From contig JAVHNS010000001.1 of assembly GCA_036872755.1 (NCBI GenBank), positions 2,294,001 through 2,358,000 of the forward strand: a stretch of DNA of 64,000 nucleotides. Reading direction: 5' to 3'. The notes below the pieces were generated by a model. It saw nothing but the letters and a program-made list of their open reading frames with translations, was not told where the DNA came from and ran no database searches. How positions within the stretch are numbered: position 1 is the first letter of the stretch; every line of letters begins with the position of its first letter. Below are positions 37,098 to 47,499 of this stretch, one piece after another. The position numbers and the translations under genes are program-made. Source of the stretch: Orbilia blumenaviensis (taxonomy: Eukaryota > Ascomycota > Orbiliomycetes > Orbiliales > Orbiliaceae).

Positions 37098-38069
37098 ATG
37101 CTTACATTATCGTCATCACTACCCTCAATACCGCCCTCGATGGCTTCTCACACTCCATCAACAATGTCTACCAATACAACAACGACATCAGCAGCAACAA
37201 CAGCAGACGACACCTGCCGTTGCAAGAACTGCGGTACACCTTTCTCCGTCCTCTCCGAAGCAGACTACCCACGAGAAGCCCGTCTGCGGATCGAGGAATT
37301 AGAGCAACAAGTCAAGGAATTCAGCGTTCGTGCTGTCATGGCTGGTATGTCGCATGTCACTCTTCCCCCCGCAAACGAACATAAGCTTCCGTACCTGAAG
37401 ATCTTCCCAAATTCCTAACTTTATATCTTTTTCTCCATTCTAGCCGAACGTCTCGCACAGGCCCAAAAGGAAGTTCATGACCTTCGTCGGAAATCCGAGT
37501 CAGGCGCTTCCACAACGTCATCGATAGCTTCCATAAACACTACAGCATCCAACCTTCCAAATAATTCACAAAACGCCCCTCTTTCCCCTCTAAAACGCTC
37601 AAATACTGTCACTATGACATTGCAAAATATGTCAAAGGTCGGCACCCAGAAGATCAACCAGCTCTTTTATCGTAGTGCTCTTCCACCGGCTACAGAACTT
37701 CCACCACCGATCGAGCGACCGCCTACACCGCCCGAGCCACTTTCTCGTGCTTCCATGGACAGCCAGGCTCTTGACAACCTCTCGAACGCTCTGTGTTCCG
37801 AGCGCCGAAAACGCGAAAATGCAGAAAAGCAACTATTGGAAGTCAAAAACGAGATTGAAGAGTTATCTGCATCATTATTCCAACAGGCAAACGACATGGT
37901 AGCCGATGAGAGAAAGGCGAAAGCGAAACTCGAGGAAAGGGTAAAGGTCCTCGAAAAGCGAGACGCCGACAAGCGAGCACGACTGGAAATGTTAGAGAAG
38001 GGCATGAACCGTATCATCAGACTCCGAGGGGTTCTTGGTACCACCACTCCAGCACCGGTCGGGGCATAG
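37098..38069 (+). CDS. Short Sec2-domain (Rab GEF-like) coiled-coil protein
   Basis: Exons are 37098-37344 and 37444-38069, 290 residues. The C-terminal 100 residues form the Sec2/Rabin coiled coil (LCSERRKRENAEKQL, EEIEELSASLF-like IEELSASLFQQAN, MVADERKAKAKLEERV), which in Sec2 and Rabin activates Sec4/Rab8 on secretory vesicles. The N-terminal part has a Cys pattern CRCKNCGTPF and a first coiled coil (RIEELEQQVKEF). The middle is Ser/Asn/Pro-rich and disordered. The protein ends soon after the GEF coil and lacks the long C-terminal region of yeast Sec2, so recruitment may differ. The intron (GTATGT...TTCTAG, 99 nt) restores MAAERLAQAQKE. Either ATG 37098 or the in-frame ATG 37140 (MASHTPS) could be the start; the second looks more natural. 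Confidence 0.75.
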
Positions 38070-39162
38070 TCTCGAACCTTCTCCTCCACCATCATCATCA
38101 TCACTATCATAAACGAAGCGATACGAAATACCCATATTCAGCAGCGCTGATAGCCTTGTGTTTTCATTTCATTTTTCATTTCACTATTTTAACGGCACAG
38201 CATTTTACGATTCACAAGATAAGATCATCATCGTTACCATCACACCCATAGGGAACAGCCACTTCGGGATAGGAGACAATGATCGATTTAACGGTTTCCT
38301 TTTTTTTTTCTTTCTCTCTTATATTTAAGATACCCCTTACATTTTACTTGTATTCGCCGGGAGCGGGTTTTTTTCCTCTCTTTTTTTTTGATCATATGTC
38401 TACAAACCCATTTGATACCCGGTAGTCTCGAATTTTTTATTCTGTATTGTATTATTATCTACCTACCTACGTCTAGCCCGCTATACTTACTTACTGCATT
38501 ATGACCAGGCTCTTCTGGCCAATCAGATGTACGGGTCTATTAACTTAACTTCTTAATGTATTTTATAATCGGAATGAACTTCCCTTCGTCTATTTACTAG
38601 TATATGTTATCCTACATCGTAATAACGTAGCCTCGAGATCGGATTCGATGGTATCGACCGAGCAAGCATCTACGACATGAGTAAAATATATGTATACGTG
38701 ATCCTAAGCTAAAAATAAACAAACCCATCGATAGGATAACCATGAATCTTAGGAACGTGTACGTCTCGAATCCGAGACAGCGGGGAAGAGGCACAAATGT
38801 CAAAGAGAAAAAAAAAGCTAAAAGAGATAAAAAGGCATTGTTCGAACCCCGGAATACCTGCTAAATAAAACCCAATACTCTACGAAAACAGACCAACCTA
38901 AGAGCGTAAAAGCTAAATGTAAACGCCGACACCCCTTCCTTTCGCTCCCTCATAGTTCATGCCTGAAAACCCCTTCGTCATCAAACATAACCATCGCTAC
39001 CAGAAATGAAGAAACAAAAAGGAACAGTAAATCAAAAAGCTTAAACGCAAAGGCAAGAAAAATGGCGACGAAAAAAATGAAAACGGAAAGAAGAAAACCC
39101 GCAGATTAGATATACATAATAGTCCAGCTATCATATGTATGTACTCACTTACTTTGTATCAC
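38070..39162. other. Intergenic between convergent genes
   Basis: About 1.1 kb of AT-rich DNA with T runs near 38300-38310 and 38382-38390. No coding or RNA gene signal seen. Confidence 0.55.
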
Positions 39163-41247
39163 CTACTCACCCACCACTCTTTTGTCCCTGGCTTCCTCCC
39201 TCAGGCCTGGAATCTTCTTATCCACCGCTCTCCGAATCAGTCGTTCAAACAGCATGATCTGTCGTTTACTCTCACTCAAACCCTGTGCATCCAATCCCTT
39301 CAGCTCCAATTCCAGATCGGCTGTATTTCTCGTCGTAAGTGTATCATCAGGGCCTCCCCTTTCATTATAATCATCATCATTTTCATAATCGTCATATTCA
39401 TTATTCCTGTATCGTTGGTCCAGACCGCGCACACGCCTCCTCGGCATCGGCGATCCTTCAGCCGTAACCGGCTGCCCCGGCGCCCCTCCATCTTGATGTT
39501 TTAACCTCCACATAGACGCCGAAGAATTCGGCGAGATAGTTTCGTAAGAAACTGTTGATTTCGCAGCACTGTTGTTCTCATTATGCATAAACGTCGAAGG
39601 AATCGAGCTCCTCCTCCTTCCATGTCCTTTCATCATTCGTTTTCTAGAATCGTCGGATGGTGGTGTTGCCGTTGCAATCTCTTCTTGAGGTTGAGATTTG
39701 ACGGGCGTCATGGCGACCATGGCGGCTTCCTGCTCCTTTTGGATTTCTTCAAGTGCTTCCATTCTCTTCTGTCGAAGTTCTTTGATGCTGGCGGTATCGT
39801 CCCATTCAACTGAGCTTACGGACAGGGCCGAGGTCGCAATGGATGAAGTTGGGGAGTGGATTTCTGAAGTATCGTCGTCATCCAGCCTTCCTTCATCCCC
39901 AGAACTGTCACTGTCATGATGCTTCGTCGCATGCCCCGATAATCTAATTGGAGAATTCGAAAACATAGCCTTTGAGATGTCTATGCTTAACACCCCAGAG
40001 GTGGGGTCGGAAGATGCCCGACGGAGCGGAAATGTGGGTCTTTGGGGAACACGGCGCGGGTTCTGGGATGTACTTGGGCGCTTTGTAGAACCGTTCTTCG
40101 TTGGTGATTCTTGTAGCGGCAAAAAGTTGTCTTTGTTCGGTGGAGGGTTTTCCGGCGTGGTTTGATTGGAGCGGGGTTTATGGCTCGACGCCGAGAACTC
40201 GGTGCCAGTAGTATCCAGCCAGGCTTTGAGGTAGGGTCCAGGTTCTGCCAGAGAAGGCTGGGTTCGCGATCGACTTGGCACACTCTGAACATCGTATGTT
40301 CCATTATTTTGAAGAGGCTGGTTGGGGTTTTGAAGGATGGCCGAGAGGGGTTTCCGGGGAGGATGGATAGGCCGACGTTCAGAACTCCTATCTGAGGGAT
40401 AACCATGGCTGCTACCAATGGTATTCAACTTACTCCAGATGTGACTAACCCTTTCATTACTGGTCTGGATAAAGTCAGAGGGGACCGAACTGGTTTCGGA
40501 ACGGGTGGGGAGAGCGGGGGCCACATTTTCAGTGATGGAGACCCGACGAGGTCTGTATGTCGAAGGTGTAAATGTGTCGTTTACAGAGGCCCTCGACGGT
40601 GTCTTTTTGAACACTGGTGTCGGTGCCCTTCTAGGGTCAAGAGATGCAGACTTAAGTATGTTCTCATGGTGCTTATTAGGAAGATCGTCCCTAATCGCAC
40701 GAACTGTATTTTCAGAACCATCCAGTGAATCCCCTTCTCCTCCCTCTTCATCTTGCCCTGCCCATCTTATCCCATTGCCTCGTACTATGCTTGTCGCCCC
40801 AGCCACCTGCTGTTTCCGATACCTCTCCCGCTTCTCAAGGTAAGCCTTTCTAAGTTTCGTAACCCCGAGAAATATCCTCATGAAGTCGCGGACAGCTGTA
40901 TCGTCGCCACTAATGATTTTGTGAGGTTCCAGAAATGAAAGATCCATCTTGAGTATGTCATGGGCTATATGACCGATCAAGATGCGGATATTTCGCAACT
41001 GCGACTCCGGCGAGTGGTCTCGTGGGGTGGCATAGGGTAGTTTTAGGTGGAAGAGAAGCTCGTAGAGGTCGAGTAGGAGGGAGGGAGTTATGTCGGTGAG
41101 ATAGCAGACTGGGGCGAGAGGAGTACCGGAGATGATGGTATTGATCTGGAGGATGACATCTGAGGAGGCCGGAATGTCAGTGGTTGACCAGAAGATGGGA
41201 TTCGATGCTGGCGCATTGTCACCGGAGTCGGGGATAAGAGACGGCAT
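39163..41247 (-). CDS. DUF5745/CEP95-like N-terminal domain protein
   Basis: Single-exon gene of 694 residues, ATG at 41247. Residues about 25-135 form a helical domain (LLLDLYELLFHLKLPYATP, ESQLRNIRILIGHIAHDIL, MDLSFLEPHKIISGD, VRDFMRIFLGVTKL) that resembles the calponin-homology-like domain called DUF5745, found in centrosomal CEP95-type proteins. A short basic coil (EKRERYRKQQ) follows, then about 450 residues of Ser/Pro/Arg-rich disorder with many SP/TP sites and acidic patches. A C-terminal helix (SIKELRQKRMEALEEIQKEQ, later LMLFERLIRRAVDKKIPG-like) ends the protein. A role at microtubules or spindle poles is an inference from the domain only. The family call comes from pattern recall and should be tested by profile search. 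Confidence 0.6.
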   Translation of the reverse strand: MPSLIPDSGDNAPASNPIFWSTTDIPASSDVILQINTIISGTPLAPVCYLTDITPSLLLDLYELLFHLKLPYATPRDHSPESQLRNIRILIGHIAHDILKMDLSFLEPHKIISGDDTAVRDFMRIFLGVTKLRKAYLEKRERYRKQQVAGATSIVRGNGIRWAGQDEEGGEGDSLDGSENTVRAIRDDLPNKHHENILKSASLDPRRAPTPVFKKTPSRASVNDTFTPSTYRPRRVSITENVAPALPTRSETSSVPSDFIQTSNERVSHIWSKLNTIGSSHGYPSDRSSERRPIHPPRKPLSAILQNPNQPLQNNGTYDVQSVPSRSRTQPSLAEPGPYLKAWLDTTGTEFSASSHKPRSNQTTPENPPPNKDNFLPLQESPTKNGSTKRPSTSQNPRRVPQRPTFPLRRASSDPTSGVLSIDISKAMFSNSPIRLSGHATKHHDSDSSGDEGRLDDDDTSEIHSPTSSIATSALSVSSVEWDDTASIKELRQKRMEALEEIQKEQEAAMVAMTPVKSQPQEEIATATPPSDDSRKRMMKGHGRRRSSIPSTFMHNENNSAAKSTVSYETISPNSSASMWRLKHQDGGAPGQPVTAEGSPMPRRRVRGLDQRYRNNEYDDYENDDDYNERGGPDDTLTTRNTADLELELKGLDAQGLSESKRQIMLFERLIRRAVDKKIPGLREEARDKRVVGE

Positions 41248-43316
41248 TCATGCTATTTGGGGTTCCAGTTGGTGTATGTTGTGATAGTGGCAATGGCGGA
41301 GGTAGTGGTGTAGATCGAAGGGGCCGAATGAGAGAGCCTGGGAGGTCGTGATGTGATTGATATGCGAGGGAGAGAGAAGGTGGAAGTGGAGTTGGCTGGC
41401 ACTTGACTTCCGAGTTGGAGGTGTGAGGTCTGTCGGTTGGTGACGTTGCGATGGGACCACATTTTTGGTTGACTGAGGATGTGTGCATGGAATGTGTTGG
41501 CTGGTGCACCGGGCTGGGGCCAAGTCCCGTAGCTGGCTGGCTGGCTGGGCTGGCGATGGGGCAAGTTGCTGAGTTGCCGCTTGTCTCACCAACGACATTC
41601 CAACACATTGCCGCATCCAACCAACCTCTCCCGAAGGCCCTCTCCGATTGAATATAAAAACTATAATAATATCTCTAGGCTTATATCATCGAATATAATG
41701 CTGGATAATTACTTCAGTAAGCATATCGCATCTGACTATTTCAGATGTGGAAGGATACAAAGGTAGCAAAAGTGTGCCGGACATCTATATAAAAAAGTAA
41801 GTATCATATTGCGTCAGAAAAAAGCTAACGAGGTTGACAGCAAGGTTTAGGTCTGATGGTTTTCAACTTGGCTTGGGCTTAGCCTGGGACACACATACAT
41901 ATATATCTTAAAAAATTTTGATGCAATGATGCGAGGGACAAACAGCCAGTCAGGCCTTCACAGCCGCATCCGAGTCTGCGTTCGAATTAAACTTAACTCC
42001 TGCATATATGCAGTCAACAGCAGCCGCTTGTCCCACCCAGCTGCTGGATCCTCAAGTCAACCGCATCCTGTCGTAGCTTGGCTTGGGGTGTTTATATATA
42101 GCAAAAAAAAAAAAAAAAAAAAAAAAACGTCAGTACAGACTACCTACTTACCTAAGTACTGAGGAGCCACTCATATTTACTCATATATATACCCAGGCCG
42201 CCCCAGGTGTTTCTGGACGGCCAAGGATCCGTTTGGTATCGTCGACGGTCCCGTCAAACAGCGAAATCATGTGCATATCATATGGCATGATTGTACTTAT
42301 ATTAGATAATGTAATGTAATGTAATATAATATAATGGGTCTTCCGTCGACTGGACTTTCCTTACTCTTGACCTACTTTCCCATTACTCTTCCCTCCGGAC
42401 CATTCCCTTCCCTTCCCTTCCGTCCGCCTCTGCTCAACATATACTTCAAATATTTCTGGAATCGATTCCGTCTGATCTATAATAATATCCTGCTCATAGC
42501 TTATCATTATCAGCTACTTAAGCAAGTAGGCACTTTAAGGAAGTAGCTAGCTCAACAAGCTTGTCCTGTCCAGTAACTACTGGGGTGCCCTCCAGGGCTT
42601 AAGGCCAGCCAGGCGAGGCGAAAACTCGAAAACCTTCTTTGCCTTGCAGCTTTTGCTTTTCCTTTTTTCCTTTTTTTTTCCTGCCTTTGCTCGCTCGCTC
42701 GCTCAACTCTCCCTCATCCCACATCGTCCCTTCTCTCTTCCCTTTCTCTTCGCTCTTCCCTTCGGCTTCGGTGCCATTATTATTATTATCAACTATTCTT
42801 ACCAGTCCTGTAATACTTCCGACCCCTCGTCCGGTCCCTTTTCCCTTCAGCTATGCGACCCTCCCTAATATAATTCCGCCGTCATCTAATATCTCCATGC
42901 TCCAGCGCACCTCAGCCCAAAGAGAGAGAAAAAAACAACCCCCCAGCCGTCCTCAAATTTATCCATTCCCTTACATCATCTCAACCTCAATCCGGTCACA
43001 CTATCGTTTTCCAAACCCCCCATCAACAAAACCGTTAAACCGTTTTTATTAGTGCCTGTCATTTTTTTATTTTTATTTTTTTTCTCTCCACAGCATCTCG
43101 ATAAGCCATCATCGCATACCATACCCGTACCTAGCCCACCTGGTTCTTTCCTCTCTCCCTCTCTCCCTCTCTCTCCGATCTCCTCGTGCGCGTGCCTTAC
43201 CTTGAACCGCACCCCCCCCCCCTTTCGTCCAATATTTTCTTGTTTTCCTAAATTTTTGGTTCCGTTTGGGAATATAAGTTTTTCTTCTTTTCCTTTCCTT
43301 TCCTTTCCCGCCCAGC
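41248..43316. promoter_or_regulatory. Gene-free stretch; DOT1 upstream region
   Basis: About 2.1 kb between divergent starts. It holds a run of 25 A (42103-42127), TACCTA-type motifs near 42140-42160, and long pyrimidine-rich stretches on the plus strand (42395-42425, 42636-42770, 43140-43180, 43280-43312), typical of strong fungal promoters and leaders. A run of about 11 C lies near 43212. No gene recognised. Confidence 0.5.
42103..42127 (+). repeat. Poly-A tract, 25 nt
   Basis: Uninterrupted A run preceded by TATATATAGC. It has no flanking duplication that I can recognise as a retroposon target site. Confidence 0.95.
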
Positions 43317-45194
43317 ATGTCGTTCTTCAACCAGTTCCATAAAAAGGGTACCAACATCACCAAGGTCTCAGAAACCATCAAGGTCACCAGGACCCTCGTT
43401 CCAGCATCGAAGTCCGCGAAACCATCCCCTCCTCCCGCCCGCGAACCACGCTACGTCAGTAACGGCACAACCACCACCACCACTACTTCCTCTACAAACC
43501 CTAGCATCTCTTCCATCTCCCAACCGTCACGAAAGCGAAAGCTTCAGTCTTCGCGCGCCGATACTCCAAATTCCAGCGGAAGCGGTAGTAGCAGTGTTTA
43601 CTTCTCCGCCGACGTCCGGTCGTCATCTTCCACTCCTATCAAGAAGCAAAAGTCTCGAACCGCGCTAGCTAAAAGAACGCCGGAAATTGAAAATAGGCTG
43701 TCTAGTAGTGAGGATGAGTCGGATAATAACTCAGAGCTGTCGGATTTACGGCGGAAGAGTCGGGCGAGTCGGTCGCTGGAGTCCGATGTTACGATATACT
43801 CCGGTGAGAAGAGGAATATGGTAAATCCGGATTCTTTCACGGATCGGTCGCTTAGGATTGTGGATGCGAGGAGTATTGCGAATCTTAGCACTGGGGGGTA
43901 TAAACTATGTACGTCCCCTTTCTCGCTCCCCGGCCCTACGTCATATCTGAATGTTTTATGCGGTACAGGAAATACTGATGAGATATTTGCTATATACAGA
44001 CTTCGCACAAGACTCAGCTCTTCCTAGCGATGTATCGCTTCACCACGTCGGCAGTCCTCTAACTGAAAAATACAGCCTCGTAATACCAGACGACCTCGAT
44101 GAATTCCGACCTATTGATGATATCTCCGCCACAGTCGAAACAGTCGCCAAGTGTCTCATGACGGGTGATGATGCGGAGAAAATCCTCGACGAGGAAAACG
44201 GCATCCTGCGAAGGCTCAATAGGTTCAAGAATACGAAAAAGCAGAGGGAGTACATGTGTGTTCTGAAGGAGTACAATGTTTTGGTGAGGGATATGAGAAA
44301 AAACGGGACAATGAAGCGGAACATTGAGAATCTGGAAGTTTTGCCGAGTGCGCTGGTGGATTATATTCTTACTCAGTGCTATCAACGGGTGGTGTCGAAG
44401 GAGGCTAAACTGGTAAAAGAGGATGAGAGTACGTATATTGGGTTTGACAACTAGCTTTTGGCGAGGCGATTTGCTAATTCTAATGCGATGGGTTTATAGA
44501 AGCATTTACGGACAACGTATATGGCGAACTATTGGGGCCTCTTTTACGACAAATGTTCCAAAAGGCTGGACTTCGACCATCCTCTGTTTTCGTTGATTTG
44601 GGATCTGGCGTTGGTAACGCAGTTCTTCACGCTGCCCTCGAGTACGGATGCGAGAGCTGGGGTGTTGAGATGATGGCTCGAGCGGCGAAGGTTGCTGAGA
44701 ATCAAGCGAAAGAGTTCAAATATCGCACAAGACTGTGGGGTATTAACACAGGCAGCGTAACATTGAAGCATGCGTCGTTCTTTAACTGCGATGATATCGA
44801 TGCGGCGATGAAACGCGCCGATGTGCTGGTACGTTTCTTGGGTCTTTTACTTCGCATACTAAGCTTGTTCTACGGGTAAACTAATGGGTATATTCTACAG
44901 CTCGTCAACAACTTCGCTTTCCAAGCAAAGACCAACGATCAACTGGTTCTGAAATTTCTCGATCTCAAGGACGGCGCAAAGATAATATCTCTCAAGCCGT
45001 TCGTCGAGGCCGGGAGAGTAATCAACGACCGGAACTGCGGGGATCCACTAAACAATTTCCGGAGCGAGACGTTCGAGGTATTCGGTGGCGGTAATGTTAG
45101 TTGGACGGATAGTAGTCTGAAATGGTATCTTACTACTGTCGATCGAGAGCCGGTCAGGAGTTATTGGAAACAGGTCGGAAGATCTCGACGATAA
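43317..45194 (+). CDS. DOT1: Dot1, histone H3 lysine 79 methyltransferase
   Basis: Non-SET methyltransferase acting on H3K79, linked to silencing and the DNA damage response. Exons are 43317-43908, 44000-44428, 44500-44828 and 44901-45194, 547 residues. The first 200 residues are Ser/Thr/Lys-rich and disordered, a likely DNA or nucleosome contact region as in yeast Dot1. The catalytic domain starts near residue 230. The SAM loop is VFVDLGSGVGN, with Asp near 373, followed by WGVEMM. The later LVNNFAFQ carries the Asn-Asn-Phe motif of the active site, and SLKPFV follows. Introns are 91, 71 and 72 nt; the first restores GYKLYFAQD and the second YGELLG after KAFTDNV. The ATG at 43317 begins MSFFNQFHKK, a conserved fungal start. 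Length agrees with fungal Dot1. Confidence 0.96.
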
Positions 45195-45988
45195 AGTTCC
45201 TTTCCCGGTGGGGTTTTGGGAGTACTCTCTTTTTGTCGCTTTGCCGCTTTTTCAACATGGCAAGGCATGGATTATAGGGCATGCGTAGAGTGTGCCTATC
45301 TGGTTTTTTGGGTAACCCACATCGATCTGGCATTTCCTTCTTCTTTCTCTTCAGCAGCAATAGCGGGTTTTTTCTTGGTTCGGCACCTTTTATACACCCT
45401 TTTTTATTTTCCTGACTTGAGCTTCTTGACAACCACTGAGTGGTATACCCCGTCTTTGGCACCAGTTTTGAGTCTCCTTCGTTTTCTTTCTGTTTCCAAA
45501 ACAAAATGCATGAATACCAGTGTGTGGTCTGGAAATTTCCTTCTCTTTAAATTACCTCATCACTACCCGTTTGACTGCACGAGGCTTGGTTCCTTGGTAG
45601 TAGACCTCTTTTTTTCTTTCTTTTTCTTCCCCTCCTTTCCCTTTGGATGCATATCCACCTGTTTAGTTATCGCCGTGGGACCATATTATGTAGAGTAGAA
45701 CAGCGTGTCCGCTTTCCAAGTTTCTTGTTTTGTCGTTTGAGGAAGAGGAGGAGGAGAGGAAGAGTTGAGGGTTGAAGAGGAAGAAAGAAAACAACAAGAA
45801 GGAAAATTAGGGGATGAAGTCTTCCTTCTTTTTGTCAAGTTGGTGTATTTGTTCCCGTGTCTGCGCGTGTGCCCGTAGGTTGGTAAGAGCGGTGGATGGG
45901 TAGGTTAAGGAAGTATATAGATAGGTAAATAGATAGCTGCGTATGATATAAAATCTTTTTTTGGCGGAGGAGGTAGGGAGGGGATGGA
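45195..45988. other. Intergenic between convergent DOT1 and ATG16
   Basis: About 790 bp. T-rich on the plus strand, with a GA-rich patch near 45740-45810. No gene seen; probably both 3' ends. Confidence 0.55.
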
Positions 45989-46706
45989 TCATGAATATTT
46001 CGAGTTATTATTCATAGCCTCAGCCTCATCCTTCTTCAAAGCCATCCACCTAGAAATCAGCTCTTCATTTTCAGACTTAAGCCTAACTTTAGCTTGTTCA
46101 CCAATATCAAGCTGAATATTCAACGCCAATATCTCATCCTGCAAGTTTTCGATAATTTTACGGTTAAGTTTCGATTCCTCATCTCTGGTTTTTAGTTTCT
46201 GTTCTAGGTGGTAGCGTTCGGTTTTTACTTTGTCGAGTTCACGGAGGTTTGCGGTTGAGGATTTTTGGAGGAGGGAGAGGGATGTTGTGGTTGTTGTTAG
46301 TTGGGTTTGGAGGGTTGTCCGGTCCTTTTGGGAGGTTGTTAGGTCGGTGCGGAGGGTTGTGAGGGCAGTGTGGAGGGATTGGAGGTCTGACGATGGTGGT
46401 TGGGGGGCAGGTGTGGATGATGAGGATGAGGAAAGGGGGTTGGACGGTGATTCTTCGTTTGTAGTGGTGGTTATGGTAGTAGTGGAGGTTGTGAAGATGG
46501 TGGGGATGGAGGTCAGGGTAGCTGTGCGGTCCGCAAGGCGGGTGTCTGTGACAGGTGGCGTTAGTTGGTTAGTAAGGATGTAAGCTTTAAAGCTTTCCCA
46601 TAGTGGGAAACATACATTCCGAGATGATCGAAGCTTGTGATTTCTCTCGGGCGTCTCGTTCGGCGAAGGCGACCAGAATGTCGGAGCGCCAGGTAGCTGA
46701 AGCCAT
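45989..46706 (-). CDS. ATG16: Atg16, autophagy conjugation factor
   Basis: Coiled-coil partner of Atg12-Atg5 that directs Atg8 lipidation at the phagophore. Exons are 46706-46616 and 46545-45989, 215 residues, easily missed because the first exon is 91 nt. The first exon encodes MASATWRSDILVAFAERDAR and EKSQASIISE. Splicing (GTATGT...TCACAG, 70 nt) creates YTRLADRTA, the conserved Atg5-binding motif, from a codon split across the junction. A Thr/Ser/Pro-rich linker of about 45 residues follows. A long coiled coil then runs through LQSLHTALTTLRTDL and LRELDKVKTERYHLEQKLK to the conserved IQLDIGEQAKVRLKSENEEL and WMALKKDEAEAMN. As in other fungi, the WD40 domain of animal ATG16L is absent. It is divergent from YPT7. 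Confidence 0.92.
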
Positions 46707-47499
46707 CGTGGGGTATATTTATATTGATCGCGATGGTGATGGTGATAGTGATGGGTGATTGATGATGGGCGGCGGCGGCGGTGGTGGTGGTTGATGAAGG
46801 AGGTTAAGTTCTGGGGAGGGTGCAGTTACTGTGTTTGGGGGTGGGAACTCCGTCATCAGGGCATCATGTCATCTGATTGGGAGGAGGGCTTCCTGCTTCG
46901 ATCTCTAAGCTCTTCAACCCCTTCTTCTTCCTCCTCTTCCTCTTCCTCTTCCACTACTGATCAATCCCTCCCGCCTTCACATTCACATAAAGAGAATACC
47001 TCTTCCTCCTGATCTATTTCATCGCAGTGACATATTCGCTTTTGGTCCTATCGTCGTCAGCTTTAATAATAACTTATAGATAAGAAAGGGCCCTCGTGGT
47101 TGAATCCAAGTGGAAAAGAAAAAAGGACAAACATATTGTGCTCGCATCCCATCCGTCCATCCATTCGTTCATTCCCCAGCCACCTTTGCCCCAGCCAGCA
47201 AGCAGCTCCTCCTCTTTTCGTCCGAACTCGAATCCTCGTCGCCGGACCTCTTTCCTCTCCTCCCTCCCAACCAACGTCACTTGTCACTTTCTATCTCCTG
47301 CTTGCTCTTTTGCTCTCCACTTCACTTCGCTTCACTTCACTTCACTCCGCCTCGATAAACCGGACAGCCGAAACAAAGCGATCGGATACAAATAGGATCA
47401 AAGTCACGAACGAGCGAGCGAGCGAGCGAACCTCCTCATCGGATCCATCTATATCGACTTCTACTTCCCATATCTACATCTACCACCCGTTCGCCCAAG
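46707..47499. promoter_or_regulatory. Divergent ATG16/YPT7 promoter
   Basis: About 790 bp between opposite starts. It contains GGC/GGT repeats near 46768-46792, TTCC/CTT repeats near 46919-46950, CTTCA repeats near 47323-47345 and GAGC repeats near 47411-47427 on the plus strand. Confidence 0.5.

Noticed and set aside
37667..38110. 147-residue minus-strand open frame
   Set aside because: Antisense of the Sec2-domain exon; composition is explained by the sense coding sequence.
38840..38866. Isolated GTTCGAACC resembling a T arm
   Set aside because: Only one side of the stem pairs and no acceptor or D-arm partner is nearby.
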